Source of the DNA: Candidatus Zixiibacteriota bacterium
Lineage (GTDB): Bacteria; Zixibacteria; MSB-5A5; DSPP01
DNA: 64,000 nt
NCBI GenBank assembly: GCA_022614805.1
Contig: JAKEHY010000001.1
Location: 61,470 to 125,469, forward strand
Reading direction: 5' to 3'
The notes beneath the pieces are model-generated. The model was not told the DNA's origin. It searched no databases and saw nothing but the letters and a program-made list of their open reading frames with translations. Within the stretch, counting starts at the first letter, position 1. Each line of letters begins with the position of its first letter. The position numbers were made by a program, and so were the translations under genes. Below, piece after piece: positions 18,259-26,321 of this stretch.

Positions 18259-18290
18259 TGCAACCTCCCTTATTGGTTTCGTTTTTGTTC

Positions 18291-21200
18291 TCATCGCATC
18301 ACCACAAGCTTGCCAAACTCTTCCGTTTCCTTCGATGCCTGCCGGGCGCGAATTTTATAAATGTACACGCCCGAAGCGACCCGGTCCCCGTCATTATCCC
18401 GCCCGTCCCAGGTCGTACCGAAATTGTAACCGGCCCGCGCCGAAGTGGAGCGCAAACTTCGCACCAGCCGTCCGGCCAGGGAATAGATATCGATAATCAC
18501 TTCATCCGCCGCAGCCGAAAGGATGTAACAAAAGTTGGTATTTTCCTTCATCGGATTGGGGTAGTTCAAAACTTCGGTGAGTTTCAACTTGCCGGTCGCA
18601 ACAATCTCGACTGGCATTTCCAGAACGGCAGAGTTGTTGGCGCCATCCCAGGCCTTGACCCGCAGGGTATGCCGGCCGGTCGAGAGCGCCGGCAGATTAA
18701 AGGCCGCCTGCCCGCTTGAAAACGACCCCGGTTCATAGCGGAACGATTCAGTCAAATCAAGCCTGGGGCCGGACGGGAAATCGAAATCGGCTGAAATCAG
18801 GTGGGCCGGGTCACCCGTAATGTTTATCCCGGATGAATCCTCTAACTTCACGCTCAAAGAGAGGCCGGCCGAAAGCGCATCCCCCGGCCCAACGAGCGCC
18901 CCGCCCGCCGCCGACAGCGTTATCCTCGGCCCCGTGGTATCGTTGCTGGCAGCGGCCGAACCGGAGAGGGTGACCGAATCCTTGTAACCGGCGGCATCCC
19001 CGTCGATATTCCAGGCATAGGCCGAAATCCGGCCCGTCCGGGAACCGTAACTGATATCTTTTGGAACGACAAATTGGAATTGAAACCGGCCGGCAGTGAC
19101 CGCCGCTTCCCCCCGATAAATCATATTCCCCGCTAAATTATAATCCACCGGTCGGAATCCCCCCGGAGGTGATGGGAGGGCAATTAAATGGGTTTTAGAG
19201 CGCAGCCCGTCAAATACTGAAAGTGTCACCGTTCCGTTAAAACCGGTGATGACATTTCCGGCTGAATCGGTCACTTCCCCGGATACCGTGTCTACAACCA
19301 GAGCGGAAAGAGAATCCGGCTGGACGGTCAGATTGATTTCGTACGTGGGCCGGGCCAGATGCATCGCCGGGTCGCCAAAAAGCACGTAGCGCCGGTCGTT
19401 ATCGTTTGTCTGTCTTTGACTGTTCTGCCTCAAAAGCTTAGCCAGGTAAAACGCTTCCCCGATTGAAAGGGAATCCGAATCAAACAAAAGGTCCAAAACT
19501 TTTACATTCAGGGCTTCATTCGAACCGGCAAAAACCAGCCGGACGGCCGCAATCACCGCCACGGCGCCGCCGTTCGGGTTTTTCATCAAATCCTCCCCCA
19601 TCCCGTCCGCCAAAGGCTCGGCAAAAGTGTTGATGTTGCAGGAAGCGGCATAAACCAAAGGCAACCGGGCGGCGTTGGCCAAACGGGGGACATCCTCTTC
19701 CCGCTTGAAAACGTGCTCGTGGGCCCACACGTTCGGATTGCCGTGGCCGATGTAGTCGACGACGAGGTGCCCCTCGTTCCAGGTCCGTACAATCGCCTCT
19801 TCCGCCTCCGGTTTGGCCCGGAGCCCGTCAAACGGATAATCGAACAAATATATTTTTTTCTGGTCCAACCGGTCGGGCAGGTAGGAATTGGATAAGGTCT
19901 CGGCGCTAATGGTGTGAAACCCCTCCGTTGTAAAAAGTCCGAACTCGTCGTCCGCCACCAGGGTCGCCCGGTTTCGCCAGATCCCGTATTCCGGCGAAGT
20001 TTCGTAGCGCTGGATTTTATCCGCTATCACCTGCAGTTCCGAAACGTTTTTAACCGGCCAGCGGGCGACGGTCATATCTAAAAACTGATCAGCCGAATCC
20101 AAAACTTCTCGGTCACTGAAATACAAAAAACCCTCATCCGAGTTGCTCGAAGGGTCAAAGGCCTGGTCCACGATGAATGGTGGTACGTAATTGACCGCCC
20201 CCGCGCCGGTGATGTTACGGAAGTCATACGTGGCATCCCCGACCAAAAGCACGTAGCGGGGCGGGGCGCTCCAGTTCTCCCGCGCAAATTTCAGGAAATC
20301 CCGAATCGCCACCGGGTCCGGCAGCCCGCCCGAAAAGTTGTTGTAAATCTGTTCGACGTGCACCGGCTCGACTGTCAAATTGCTGTGGGAAGCCCGATAG
20401 ACGGTGTAATCCGCAAGGGCTGACTGGAACGCCGCCGGCGCGATGACGACAAACTCTCCCTCATTCGGGCGATTCGGCCCGGTCAAATCGGCCGGTGTCT
20501 GACGCAAAAGCGTCGGACGTTTGAAATCCGCGACCGAAGTCAAAACAAAAAGCCTTTTAGTGGTTGCATCCACGTCAAAGGACAAAACGCCCGAAGCATT
20601 CCGAACGGCTCCACTCAAAGCAATTGGATTTGACCGATTGGTTATATCCCATAGAACAAAACTCTGCGGCGAGGCGCCGATTTGAAACGGAACCATTCCG
20701 GACGCAGCCGGCGTTTCAAATTCCATAAGCGGAGGCGAATACACCGGAGCCCGGTTGTAGTGGGCTTCCAGAAAATCAAAATGATTAAATATATTGGAGG
20801 CCGTATTTAAGGTCAAATCCACCCGGTTCAGTCCGGCTTTCAACGCGCCGGTCTGAAAGAGGGTTAAACCCGAACTGGTGCTGAGGAACGAGGCCGAAAC
20901 GCCGTTGACCCGCAGGGTTATTGCGCCGGAAAGATGTTTTACCTTGACCGTATCAATGTCGGAAACTAAATCCGGAAGCGTGAAAAAATAGGTCTGCGAA
21001 TTCCCCCGTCCTCCGTACCAGTTGTAGTAGTCGTTAATTTCGGTGGAATTGTCCCCTGCCAGAAACCGGTCCTGCTCCAGTCGAAAGCGGGCCGGAAAGG
21101 AACTTACAATTGGAGGCCCGACAACCGGCGCCACATTCTGGCTGCCTGCTCTCAAACCCAAAGTGTCCCCCCAGTTCAGCCAGAAAACCTGTGTCGTGGT

Positions 21201-22235
21201 GTAATTATTCTTTGCAAAGGAAAAATTTCCGCCCAGCGCGTCGTAATCCCATCCCTCCACCCCCCACCCGTAGAAATGAATTTCATCCCCCCCATCAAAA
21301 ATGCCATCCTGCTCGCCGGTCACCTCGAGCGCCAGCTCCCGCCAAGCCGGGCGGGGGACGTTGTTGAAGGCCGGAAGCGCCCGTCCCCCCTGGCAAAACA
21401 TCCGGATGCTGCGGGGGTCGATTGTGCTGACAGGAACGCCCGCCGCCGAAAGCATCGCCCGGTCGATTTTATAAATCCCATTATCCGTAAAAGTCACCTT
21501 CACCCAATCGGGAGATTGCGAAAAAGGAGAGGAAAAAGCGGCAGCCTTGGCCAGCTTTTCATTTCGCTCCGGCTGGCTGCGAAACTCTTTCACCTGCTCG
21601 TAGTTCAAAAGCCCGTTGCTCAAAACCTTTTCCCACCGGTTTGGCGTTGGGGTTGAAGCGAAATTCTCCCAGGAATGCGAACGAACTTCCACCCGCAGCT
21701 TCTCGACCACCCGATAGGCCCTGGCCGCCTCATCGTAGCGGGCCGGAAAAAGCTTCAGCCGCAAAACCCGCTGGTTCCCTATCCAAAAGGGCCGGTCGGG
21801 GACCACCCGGTTTTCCATCCCGGTTTTCTCCTCGTTCAAAGCGTACGAATCCGCTGTTTTCAAGTTTTCCCTGTCAATCATTCTGCCGTTTTTCGCCGCA
21901 TTGGCGGCGGCAAGGCTGGCTTCCCCTTCGGCGAAAGCCACTATTTCCGTCCGGGCATCCGCCGGAATTCCCACCAAAACTATCCGCACCGGCAAATCGT
22001 AGTTTCCTTCCGCCACCGTCCGGGCGCAGTTGCCGATGGCCAGCCGCTGAAGCGGCCTTCCGGCAACCGTCGAATCGAACGCCGGCGCCATCTCCAGCCG
22101 GACGTTGACCGGCCGGTATTCAAACAGAATCCCCTTTTCGTCCGCCCGCACGATTTCGATATCTCCGTATTCCGCGGCTTGGACGCTCCCCGCCGCCAGC
22201 GCTGCTATGAGCAAAAATGCCCGTCGTTTTCCCAT
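18291..22235 (-). CDS. porU: Gingipain-family C25 cysteine peptidase, PorU-like T9SS sortase
   Basis: The ATG at 22235 starts a short signal peptide (MGKRRAFLLIAALAAGSVQA); 1314 residues. The C25 fold is shown by YVLLVGDATYDFRN, by the catalytic His831 in VDYIGHGNPNVW and by Cys866 in YAASCNINTFAEP. PorU is the signal peptidase/transpeptidase of type IX secretion and carries an uncleaved C-terminal domain; this protein likewise ends in a type A sorting domain (NYPNPMKENTNFCYIL, YSLAGRLVRSL, SGVYIYKIRA). Placement directly before a PorV-like gene supports PorU rather than a plain gingipain. The start has no visible Shine-Dalgarno and is preceded at once by a terminator-like hairpin. Confidence 0.82.
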   Translation of the reverse strand: MGKRRAFLLIAALAAGSVQAAEYGDIEIVRADEKGILFEYRPVNVRLEMAPAFDSTVAGRPLQRLAIGNCARTVAEGNYDLPVRIVLVGIPADARTEIVAFAEGEASLAAANAAKNGRMIDRENLKTADSYALNEEKTGMENRVVPDRPFWIGNQRVLRLKLFPARYDEAARAYRVVEKLRVEVRSHSWENFASTPTPNRWEKVLSNGLLNYEQVKEFRSQPERNEKLAKAAAFSSPFSQSPDWVKVTFTDNGIYKIDRAMLSAAGVPVSTIDPRSIRMFCQGGRALPAFNNVPRPAWRELALEVTGEQDGIFDGGDEIHFYGWGVEGWDYDALGGNFSFAKNNYTTTQVFWLNWGDTLGLRAGSQNVAPVVGPPIVSSFPARFRLEQDRFLAGDNSTEINDYYNWYGGRGNSQTYFFTLPDLVSDIDTVKVKHLSGAITLRVNGVSASFLSTSSGLTLFQTGALKAGLNRVDLTLNTASNIFNHFDFLEAHYNRAPVYSPPLMEFETPAASGMVPFQIGASPQSFVLWDITNRSNPIALSGAVRNASGVLSFDVDATTKRLFVLTSVADFKRPTLLRQTPADLTGPNRPNEGEFVVIAPAAFQSALADYTVYRASHSNLTVEPVHVEQIYNNFSGGLPDPVAIRDFLKFARENWSAPPRYVLLVGDATYDFRNITGAGAVNYVPPFIVDQAFDPSSNSDEGFLYFSDREVLDSADQFLDMTVARWPVKNVSELQVIADKIQRYETSPEYGIWRNRATLVADDEFGLFTTEGFHTISAETLSNSYLPDRLDQKKIYLFDYPFDGLRAKPEAEEAIVRTWNEGHLVVDYIGHGNPNVWAHEHVFKREEDVPRLANAARLPLVYAASCNINTFAEPLADGMGEDLMKNPNGGAVAVIAAVRLVFAGSNEALNVKVLDLLFDSDSLSIGEAFYLAKLLRQNSQRQTNDNDRRYVLFGDPAMHLARPTYEINLTVQPDSLSALVVDTVSGEVTDSAGNVITGFNGTVTLSVFDGLRSKTHLIALPSPPGGFRPVDYNLAGNMIYRGEAAVTAGRFQFQFVVPKDISYGSRTGRISAYAWNIDGDAAGYKDSVTLSGSAAASNDTTGPRITLSAAGGALVGPGDALSAGLSLSVKLEDSSGINITGDPAHLISADFDFPSGPRLDLTESFRYEPGSFSSGQAAFNLPALSTGRHTLRVKAWDGANNSAVLEMPVEIVATGKLKLTEVLNYPNPMKENTNFCYILSAAADEVIIDIYSLAGRLVRSLRSTSARAGYNFGTTWDGRDNDGDRVASGVYIYKIRARQASKETEEFGKLVVMR

Positions 22236-22238
22236 AAA

Positions 22239-22325
22239 CAAAAAAGCCGAAAAGGGGTTTGTCGCCCTCTCGGCTGTCTTTCTCAATTTTTCGCGGCCTT
22301 TTGGTGCCTCTCCGGCCGACAAACC
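22239..22325 (-). promoter_or_regulatory. Attenuator-like 5' leader of the surface operon
   Basis: Reading the minus strand, a 10-bp stem (22265-22274 with 22246-22255, two G-U pairs) is followed by six T residues that end four bases before the start codon, as in an intrinsic terminator. Its 9-base loop (CGACAAACC, 22256-22264) is the exact complement of GGTTTGTCG upstream (22317-22325), so the loop can pair with upstream RNA as a pseudoknot or an alternative fold. I could not match it to a known riboswitch class. The structure is seen; the regulatory role is inferred. Confidence 0.45.
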
Positions 22326-22594
22326 GTTACCTAAACCTTCTCGGCAAAGCTCCTTTCGTTGATAGACAAGTTACCATCCCGCCCCGAAAAGTCAAGCATT
22401 ATTCTTGAACGGAAGCCGAATAGCAATCCCTTTGCCAAAACCGTCCAAGGCGGCTTTTTGCCGTATCCCAACAAGTTACGGCCCCTCCCGAACGAATGGA
22501 GCCCTGCAGGACTGCACCCCATTTGTGAAAGACGTTTCCCACCCCAGGCCGCCAGCCGCTGCGCAAGGGCAAAAAATTTTCAAACCTTTTATGA

Positions 22595-22607
22595 ATATAT
22601 ACGTATA
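22595..22607. promoter_or_regulatory. ArsR-type operator copy 1 (ATATATACGTATA)
   Basis: An AT-rich 13-mer containing the perfect palindrome TATACGTATA (22598-22607), 15 bases before the arsR start. It recurs with 12 of 13 identities (ATATATGCGTATA) upstream of the microprotein gene. ArsR/SmtB repressors bind such AT-rich dyads over their own promoters. Confidence 0.65.
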
Positions 22608-22622
22608 CAGCTATGGATAGTT

Positions 22623-22955
22623 ATGAAGGCCAAAGTCGAACAAACCGCCCGGCGCTTTGCGCCGGTCTTCAAAGCCCTGGCCGACCCCACCCGGCAAAAG
22701 ATTATGCTGATGCTGGAAGGGAAAGCCCGCACAGTATCCGAAATCGTCGATTTCTTCAATCTCTCCCAGCCCACCATCTCCCGCCATCTGTCGGTTTTAA
22801 GAAATGCCGGCCTGGTGGAAGCGGAAAAGAAACGCCAGAACGTTTTCTACCGCCTCTCCGAACCGAACCTGAAGGCCTGCTGCGTCGGCTTTTTCTCCAG
22901 CTTCGCCTGCTGCCGGCCGGTGGAGGTGAAAATTGCGGAAAGGAAAGCGGGGTGA
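22623..22955 (+). CDS. ArsR/SmtB-family metalloregulator with C-terminal cysteine pairs
   Basis: The ATG at 22623 gives 110 residues, the normal ArsR length; upstream in-frame starts would read through the operator. The winged helix is clear: VFKALADPTRQKIMLML, then the recognition region LSQPTISRHLSVLRNAGLV and the wing KKRQNVFYRLSE. The only cysteines are two vicinal pairs near the end, Cys86-87 and Cys96-97 (ACCVGFFSSFACC), a plausible site for a soft metal or As(III). The classical ELCVCDL helix-3 site is missing. Matching operators before this gene and before the downstream Cys-pair peptide suggest that it represses both until metal binds. Confidence 0.9.
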   Translation: MKAKVEQTARRFAPVFKALADPTRQKIMLMLEGKARTVSEIVDFFNLSQPTISRHLSVLRNAGLVEAEKKRQNVFYRLSEPNLKACCVGFFSSFACCRPVEVKIAERKAG

Positions 22956-22970
22956 AAATTTTTTGCTCCA

Positions 22971-22993
22971 ATATATGCATATATGCGTATATA
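22971..22993. promoter_or_regulatory. ArsR-type operator copies 2/3 before the microprotein gene
   Basis: The perfect 14-bp palindrome ATATATGCATATAT (22971-22984) overlaps the 13-mer ATATATGCGTATA (22979-22991), which matches the operator before arsR at 12 of 13 positions. The pair lies 16-62 bases after the arsR stop and 40 bases before the microprotein start, so the peptide gene seems to have its own controlled promoter. A TTGCTC (22963) and TATATA (22988) are possible but poorly spaced -35/-10 boxes. Confidence 0.6.
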
Positions 22994-23032
22994 ACAATGT
23001 TATCGTTCAACCCAATAAGGAGGTGATAAAAG

Positions 23033-23083
23033 ATGAAGGATTGTTGCGGTCCCGGCTGCTGTGGCAGCTGTTGCGGCGACTAA
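23033..23083 (+). CDS. 16-residue cysteine-pair microprotein (MKDCCGPGCCGSCCGD)
   Basis: A complete frame from ATG 23033 to TAA 23083. The ribosome-binding site AAGGAGGTGAT (23017-23027) is an 11-base perfect complement of the 16S rRNA 3' end with ideal 5-base spacing, far stronger than for most genes in this window. The peptide has three vicinal cysteine pairs (4-5, 9-10, 13-14) separated by small residues, the look of a minimal metal or arsenic chelator. It sits between ArsR-type operators and a strong terminator with no other gene on that strand, so it is more likely an end product than a leader peptide. I know of no named family; function is inferred. Confidence 0.7.
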   Translation: MKDCCGPGCCGSCCGD

Positions 23084-23129
23084 CTCATGTAGTGCGGGTT
23101 GGTTTCATTAACCAGCACGGGTTTCGCCG

Positions 23130-23185
23130 AGGCCCCGGAGCGCGTTATCTCTGGCGTCACATGGGATAGCTCCGGGGCCTTCTTT
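23130..23185 (+). terminator. Terminator of the arsR-microprotein unit
   Basis: A perfect 12-bp stem (AGGCCCCGGAGC at 23130-23141, GCTCCGGGGCCT at 23169-23180) is followed by TCTTT. The loop is 27 bases. A smaller hairpin (23092-23118, TGGTT-TCATT-AACCA closed by GTGC/GCAC) lies between the peptide stop and this stem. Confidence 0.75.
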
Positions 23186-23867
23186 ATAACCACAACGAAA
23201 ACAAAACCACAAAAACCAAAGCCGGCAAAAAGTTCCCCACCCGCACGGCGGCGATGTTCAAAAGTTTGAACGAAATTCCCACAATCATCGCTCCTCCTGT
23301 GCAGGTCAAATTATTGATAATTTCCGGAACGGATAGGACAGAAAGCTGTCCCCCTAAAAGAGTCAGCCCCCCTTGAATTATCAAAACCGTCAAGGCTGAA
23401 AAGAAAACCCCTACACCCAAACTCGAGGTTAAAGCAATCGCCGCCACCCCGTCCATAATCGACTTGGTGTAAAGAATGCTGGCATCCCCCCGCACGCCGT
23501 CTTCAATGGAACCGACGATGGTCATCGGCCCTACGCAGAATAAGAGCGAGGCGGATACGAACCCCAGAACAAAAGTGGCCGATTCCGTCTGTATCTTGTT
23601 CTTCAGATACTCCCCTATTCGTTCCAGCCCCTGTTCGATTTTCAAAAGTTCCCCGGCAATTCCGCCCAAAAGCAAAGCCCCAGCCACTTTTATCACCGCA
23701 TTCGAACCCTCCGCCGCCAGCATCATCCGCACCCCTATAAGCAAAGTGACCAGCCCCAATCCCTGCATCAGGATGGTGCGAATCCGCTCCGGCAGCCGCG
23801 CCCCGGCAAAATATCCGATGGAGGCTCCGATGAGCACTGTTGCTGTATTTACCAAAGTTCCTTTCAT
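23184..23867 (-). CDS. DUF554 family membrane protein
   Basis: 227 residues with about six to seven hydrophobic helices. The N-terminus MKGTLVNTATVLIGASIGYF, the LPERIRTILMQGLGLVTLLIG stretch and the internal FVLGFVSASLLFCVGPMTIVGS are characteristic of the DUF554/YdfK family of inner-membrane proteins. The family function is not established; transport has been suggested. It stands alone, convergent with the arsR-microprotein unit, and is preceded by a short palindromic repeat. Confidence 0.88.
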   Translation of the reverse strand: MKGTLVNTATVLIGASIGYFAGARLPERIRTILMQGLGLVTLLIGVRMMLAAEGSNAVIKVAGALLLGGIAGELLKIEQGLERIGEYLKNKIQTESATFVLGFVSASLLFCVGPMTIVGSIEDGVRGDASILYTKSIMDGVAAIALTSSLGVGVFFSALTVLIIQGGLTLLGGQLSVLSVPEIINNLTCTGGAMIVGISFKLLNIAAVRVGNFLPALVFVVLFSLWL

Positions 23868-23874
23868 TTAAGTT

Positions 23875-23899
23875 GTAGGGGCTTGATTCATCAAACCCT
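23875..23899. repeat. GTAGG-type small palindromic repeat
   Basis: GTAGGGGCTTGATTCATCAAACCCT is an imperfect palindrome of the same design as those at 26393-26416, 28602-28633 and 47150-47175. It covers the stop codon of the asparaginase gene. Confidence 0.55.
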
Positions 23900-25003
23900 T
23901 CCTATTTCTAATTTCACTGCCGCTTCGATTTTTCCGACCACCGTCTGGCGGTAATTTTTCACCGGTACGGATAGGTATTCGGCCAGCCCCTTCTTATCGA
24001 ATTTGTAACCCAGCTGCTCCAAAACCGAAAAAACCACCGGCGCCATTCCCCGCGAAGAGCCGTCATCGATTTTGATGGCCACTCCCCAACCGCGGTCGGT
24101 CAACCCAAAGCATTCCACGGCCTCCGCACCCGCTTTTGCCACCACCTTTCCGGAAAAGGTCTGCGTCAAGGTGTAATCCAGCCGCTTTTCCCCGGAAACC
24201 ATCCAGGGATGTTCCGTCATCGCTTCAAGAACCGTTTGTATAGCGTTTCCGAAACTCCCCTTGAGTTTTTCGGCGGAAGCCAGACGCGCAAAACCCCAGG
24301 CCATATAGTAGAGCGGAACGGCTGGATTGGGAGCCGAACAACCGTCCGTCCCCAAAACCATTTTGGAAACCGAAATTTTGCACGCTTCCGCCACTCCTTC
24401 CATTATTCTCCGTTGAGTTTTGCTCTTGGGATTTAAATATCCCGATATATCCTCTCCCAAAAGTTTAGCCAGGGCAATCATCCCGGAATGTTTGCCGGAG
24501 CAGTTGTGATGCCGTTGGTCGAATTTTTGCCCCGGTTCTGGCGTTTTGTTCAGCAGGGTGAAATAAAGGGGTGTTTGAACGCCGCACTGTAAATCCGATT
24601 CGCTCATCTCGACCTTCCGCATGATACTATCGATGACTTCGATATGCTCCGGCTGGCCGGAATGCGACCCAGCCATAATGGCAACCTCTTCCGGCGTAAA
24701 ACCGTAGCGTTCGATTCCCGCCTCCTCTATTAGAGCCAGCACCTGAAACGGCTTGGAAGCGGAGCGAAAAAAGGAAACCATTTCCGGGTTTCCGGCCCAA
24801 TAAACCGGTTTTCCGTTTTGGTCAACGACGGCAACCGAGCCGAAATGCCGCGACTCCACTATGCCGCCGCGATACACATTGGCCAAAAGAGCGTGCCCGC
24901 ACGGGGATACCGAACGACCCTTCGGGCGGACCGCTTTTTCAGCCCTCGTTTTGGGTGAAAGCCGCCGCTTCTTCCCGGCCCTACTTTTTCTTGCGGGACT
25001 CAA
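23891..25003 (-). CDS. Asparaginase (PF06089 type)
   Basis: 370 residues, cytoplasmic, hydrolysing L-asparagine to aspartate and ammonia in the family's characterised members. Recognisable blocks are YRGGIVESRHFGSVAVVD, SASKPFQVLALIEEAG, IMAGSHSGQPEHI, HHNCSGKHSGM and LGTDGCSAPNPAVPLYYMA, all typical of the Rhizobium-type asparaginase II family rather than the E. coli AnsA/AnsB fold. The lysine/arginine-rich first 30 residues are an extension. The start at 25003 overlaps the end of the aminotransferase gene by 23 bases, so both are co-transcribed; together they suggest amino-acid catabolism. Confidence 0.85.
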   Translation of the reverse strand: MSPARKSRAGKKRRLSPKTRAEKAVRPKGRSVSPCGHALLANVYRGGIVESRHFGSVAVVDQNGKPVYWAGNPEMVSFFRSASKPFQVLALIEEAGIERYGFTPEEVAIMAGSHSGQPEHIEVIDSIMRKVEMSESDLQCGVQTPLYFTLLNKTPEPGQKFDQRHHNCSGKHSGMIALAKLLGEDISGYLNPKSKTQRRIMEGVAEACKISVSKMVLGTDGCSAPNPAVPLYYMAWGFARLASAEKLKGSFGNAIQTVLEAMTEHPWMVSGEKRLDYTLTQTFSGKVVAKAGAEAVECFGLTDRGWGVAIKIDDGSSRGMAPVVFSVLEQLGYKFDKKGLAEYLSVPVKNYRQTVVGKIEAAVKLEIGRV

Positions 25004-26321
25004 CGGCAGTTATGCTCTTTTCCAGAATGGAAAGTCCGGCCATTGCCTGGTCTTCTGAAATAATGAGCGGCGGGACGATGCGCAGGGTGTTCGGACCGGC
25101 GGTCAAAAGCATAAGCCCCCGCCGGAAGGCCTCCATCATAATCTCATCCGCCCAGTCCGGCGCCGGCTTTCTCGACTTCTTGTCCCGCACGATTTCCGCC
25201 CCAATCATCAACCCCTTCCCGCGCACGTCGCCGATGATGTCGTGCCGGTGCATCATCCGGGTCAGCTCTTCCATCATTACTTTGCCCACCCTTTCGGCAT
25301 TTTTCATCAAACCATTCTCCAAAAGCTTGATGGTTTCAAGTGCCGCCGCACAGGCCACCGGATTGCCGCCAAAAGTGGTGGAGTGTGCCCCCCGGTCCCA
25401 GCTCATCAGCTTGGAGGAGGCGATGGCGGCGCCAATCGGCAAACCGGAGCCGAGTGCCTTGGCCGTCGCTATGATGTCCGGGGTGGTATCCCAGTGCTCG
25501 ATGGCAAACATTTTCCCCGTCTTCCCCATCCCGGATTGCACCTCGTCGGCAATGAAAAGAATATCATTCTTCTCACACATCTTTTTCAAGCGCTGATGAT
25601 AACCAGGAGGCGGTACGACATACCCCCCTTCCCCTTGGATGGGTTCAACAATCAAAGCCGCGACTTCATCCGCCGGCGCCACCTTGTCCAGGTAAACGTC
25701 CTCGATGACCTGCACGCAATGAAAATTGCAGGAGGGAAAACTCAAGTTGTAGGGGCAGCGGTAGCAATAAGCATACGGAACGTGCGTCGCTTCCGGCACC
25801 AAAGGGGCAAAACGCTTTCGCTGGGTCTGCTTGCTGCAAGTGAGTGAAAGGGAACCCATCGTCCGGCCGTGAAAGGCGTTGATGAAGGCAATCGTGCGCG
25901 GCCGGCGACGGATGTAACGGGCCAGCTTGAAGGCCGCCTCCACCGCCTCCGTGCCGGAGTTGGTGAAAAAGACCCGTTTAGGCCCTTTCCCCGGCGCAAT
26001 GGAAGTTACTTTTTTAGCCAAATCCGCCACCGGCTGGTGGTAGAAATCGGCCGTGGCCACGTGCATCGCCCGCTTCATTTGGCGGACGGCGGCAGCGACC
26101 ACGCGCGGGTGCACGTTGCCGGTGGAAGTCACCCCGATGCCGGAATGAAAATCCAAAAAGCGGTTGCCGTCCACATCCCAGAGCGCAGCCCCTTCTCCCC
26201 GGTCAATGACCACCGGATGGGTGCGGGTGTAGGACGGGGAGACGTACTTTTCGTCCTGCTTTATGATGCGTTTCGATTTCGGCCCCGGCAGCCGGGTCTT
26301 TATTTTCGGATAAACCAGCAT
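24981..26321 (-). CDS. Class-III PLP-dependent aminotransferase (GabT/ArgD-like)
   Basis: 446 residues. The PLP-binding block LFIADEVQSGMGKTGKMFAIEHW and the Schiff-base Lys288 in TAKALGSGLPIGAA are clear, as are NSGTEAVEAAFKLAR and FHGRTMGSLSLT. The N-terminal lead (YPKIKTRLPGPKSKRIIKQDEKYVSP) resembles archaeal/bacterial broad-substrate ornithine/GABA aminotransferases and related amino-acid racemases, so the exact substrate is open. The ATG at 26321 follows AAGGAGG. It heads a two-gene unit with the asparaginase. Confidence 0.85.
   Translation of the reverse strand: MLVYPKIKTRLPGPKSKRIIKQDEKYVSPSYTRTHPVVIDRGEGAALWDVDGNRFLDFHSGIGVTSTGNVHPRVVAAAVRQMKRAMHVATADFYHQPVADLAKKVTSIAPGKGPKRVFFTNSGTEAVEAAFKLARYIRRRPRTIAFINAFHGRTMGSLSLTCSKQTQRKRFAPLVPEATHVPYAYCYRCPYNLSFPSCNFHCVQVIEDVYLDKVAPADEVAALIVEPIQGEGGYVVPPPGYHQRLKKMCEKNDILFIADEVQSGMGKTGKMFAIEHWDTTPDIIATAKALGSGLPIGAAIASSKLMSWDRGAHSTTFGGNPVACAAALETIKLLENGLMKNAERVGKVMMEELTRMMHRHDIIGDVRGKGLMIGAEIVRDKKSRKPAPDWADEIMMEAFRRGLMLLTAGPNTLRIVPPLIISEDQAMAGLSILEKSITAVESRKKK

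Larger units (their letters stand above)
22236..22622. other. Divergent intergenic region between the surface operon and arsR
   Basis: 387 bases between divergent starts. It holds the attenuator-like leader on the left, the ArsR-type operator on the right, and between about 22330 and 22590 no credible gene or recognisable RNA family. The promoters of both units must lie here, but I could not place -35/-10 pairs confidently. Confidence 0.6.

Noticed and set aside
22239-22380. Known riboswitch (cyclic-di-GMP, cobalamin, SAM or similar) before the C25 gene
   Set aside because: The required conserved blocks of these classes are absent; only the generic attenuator shape is supported.
22359-22622. 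Longer ArsR protein starting at 22359
   Set aside because: The added 88 residues have no protein-like character and would translate the operator; 110 residues is the family norm.
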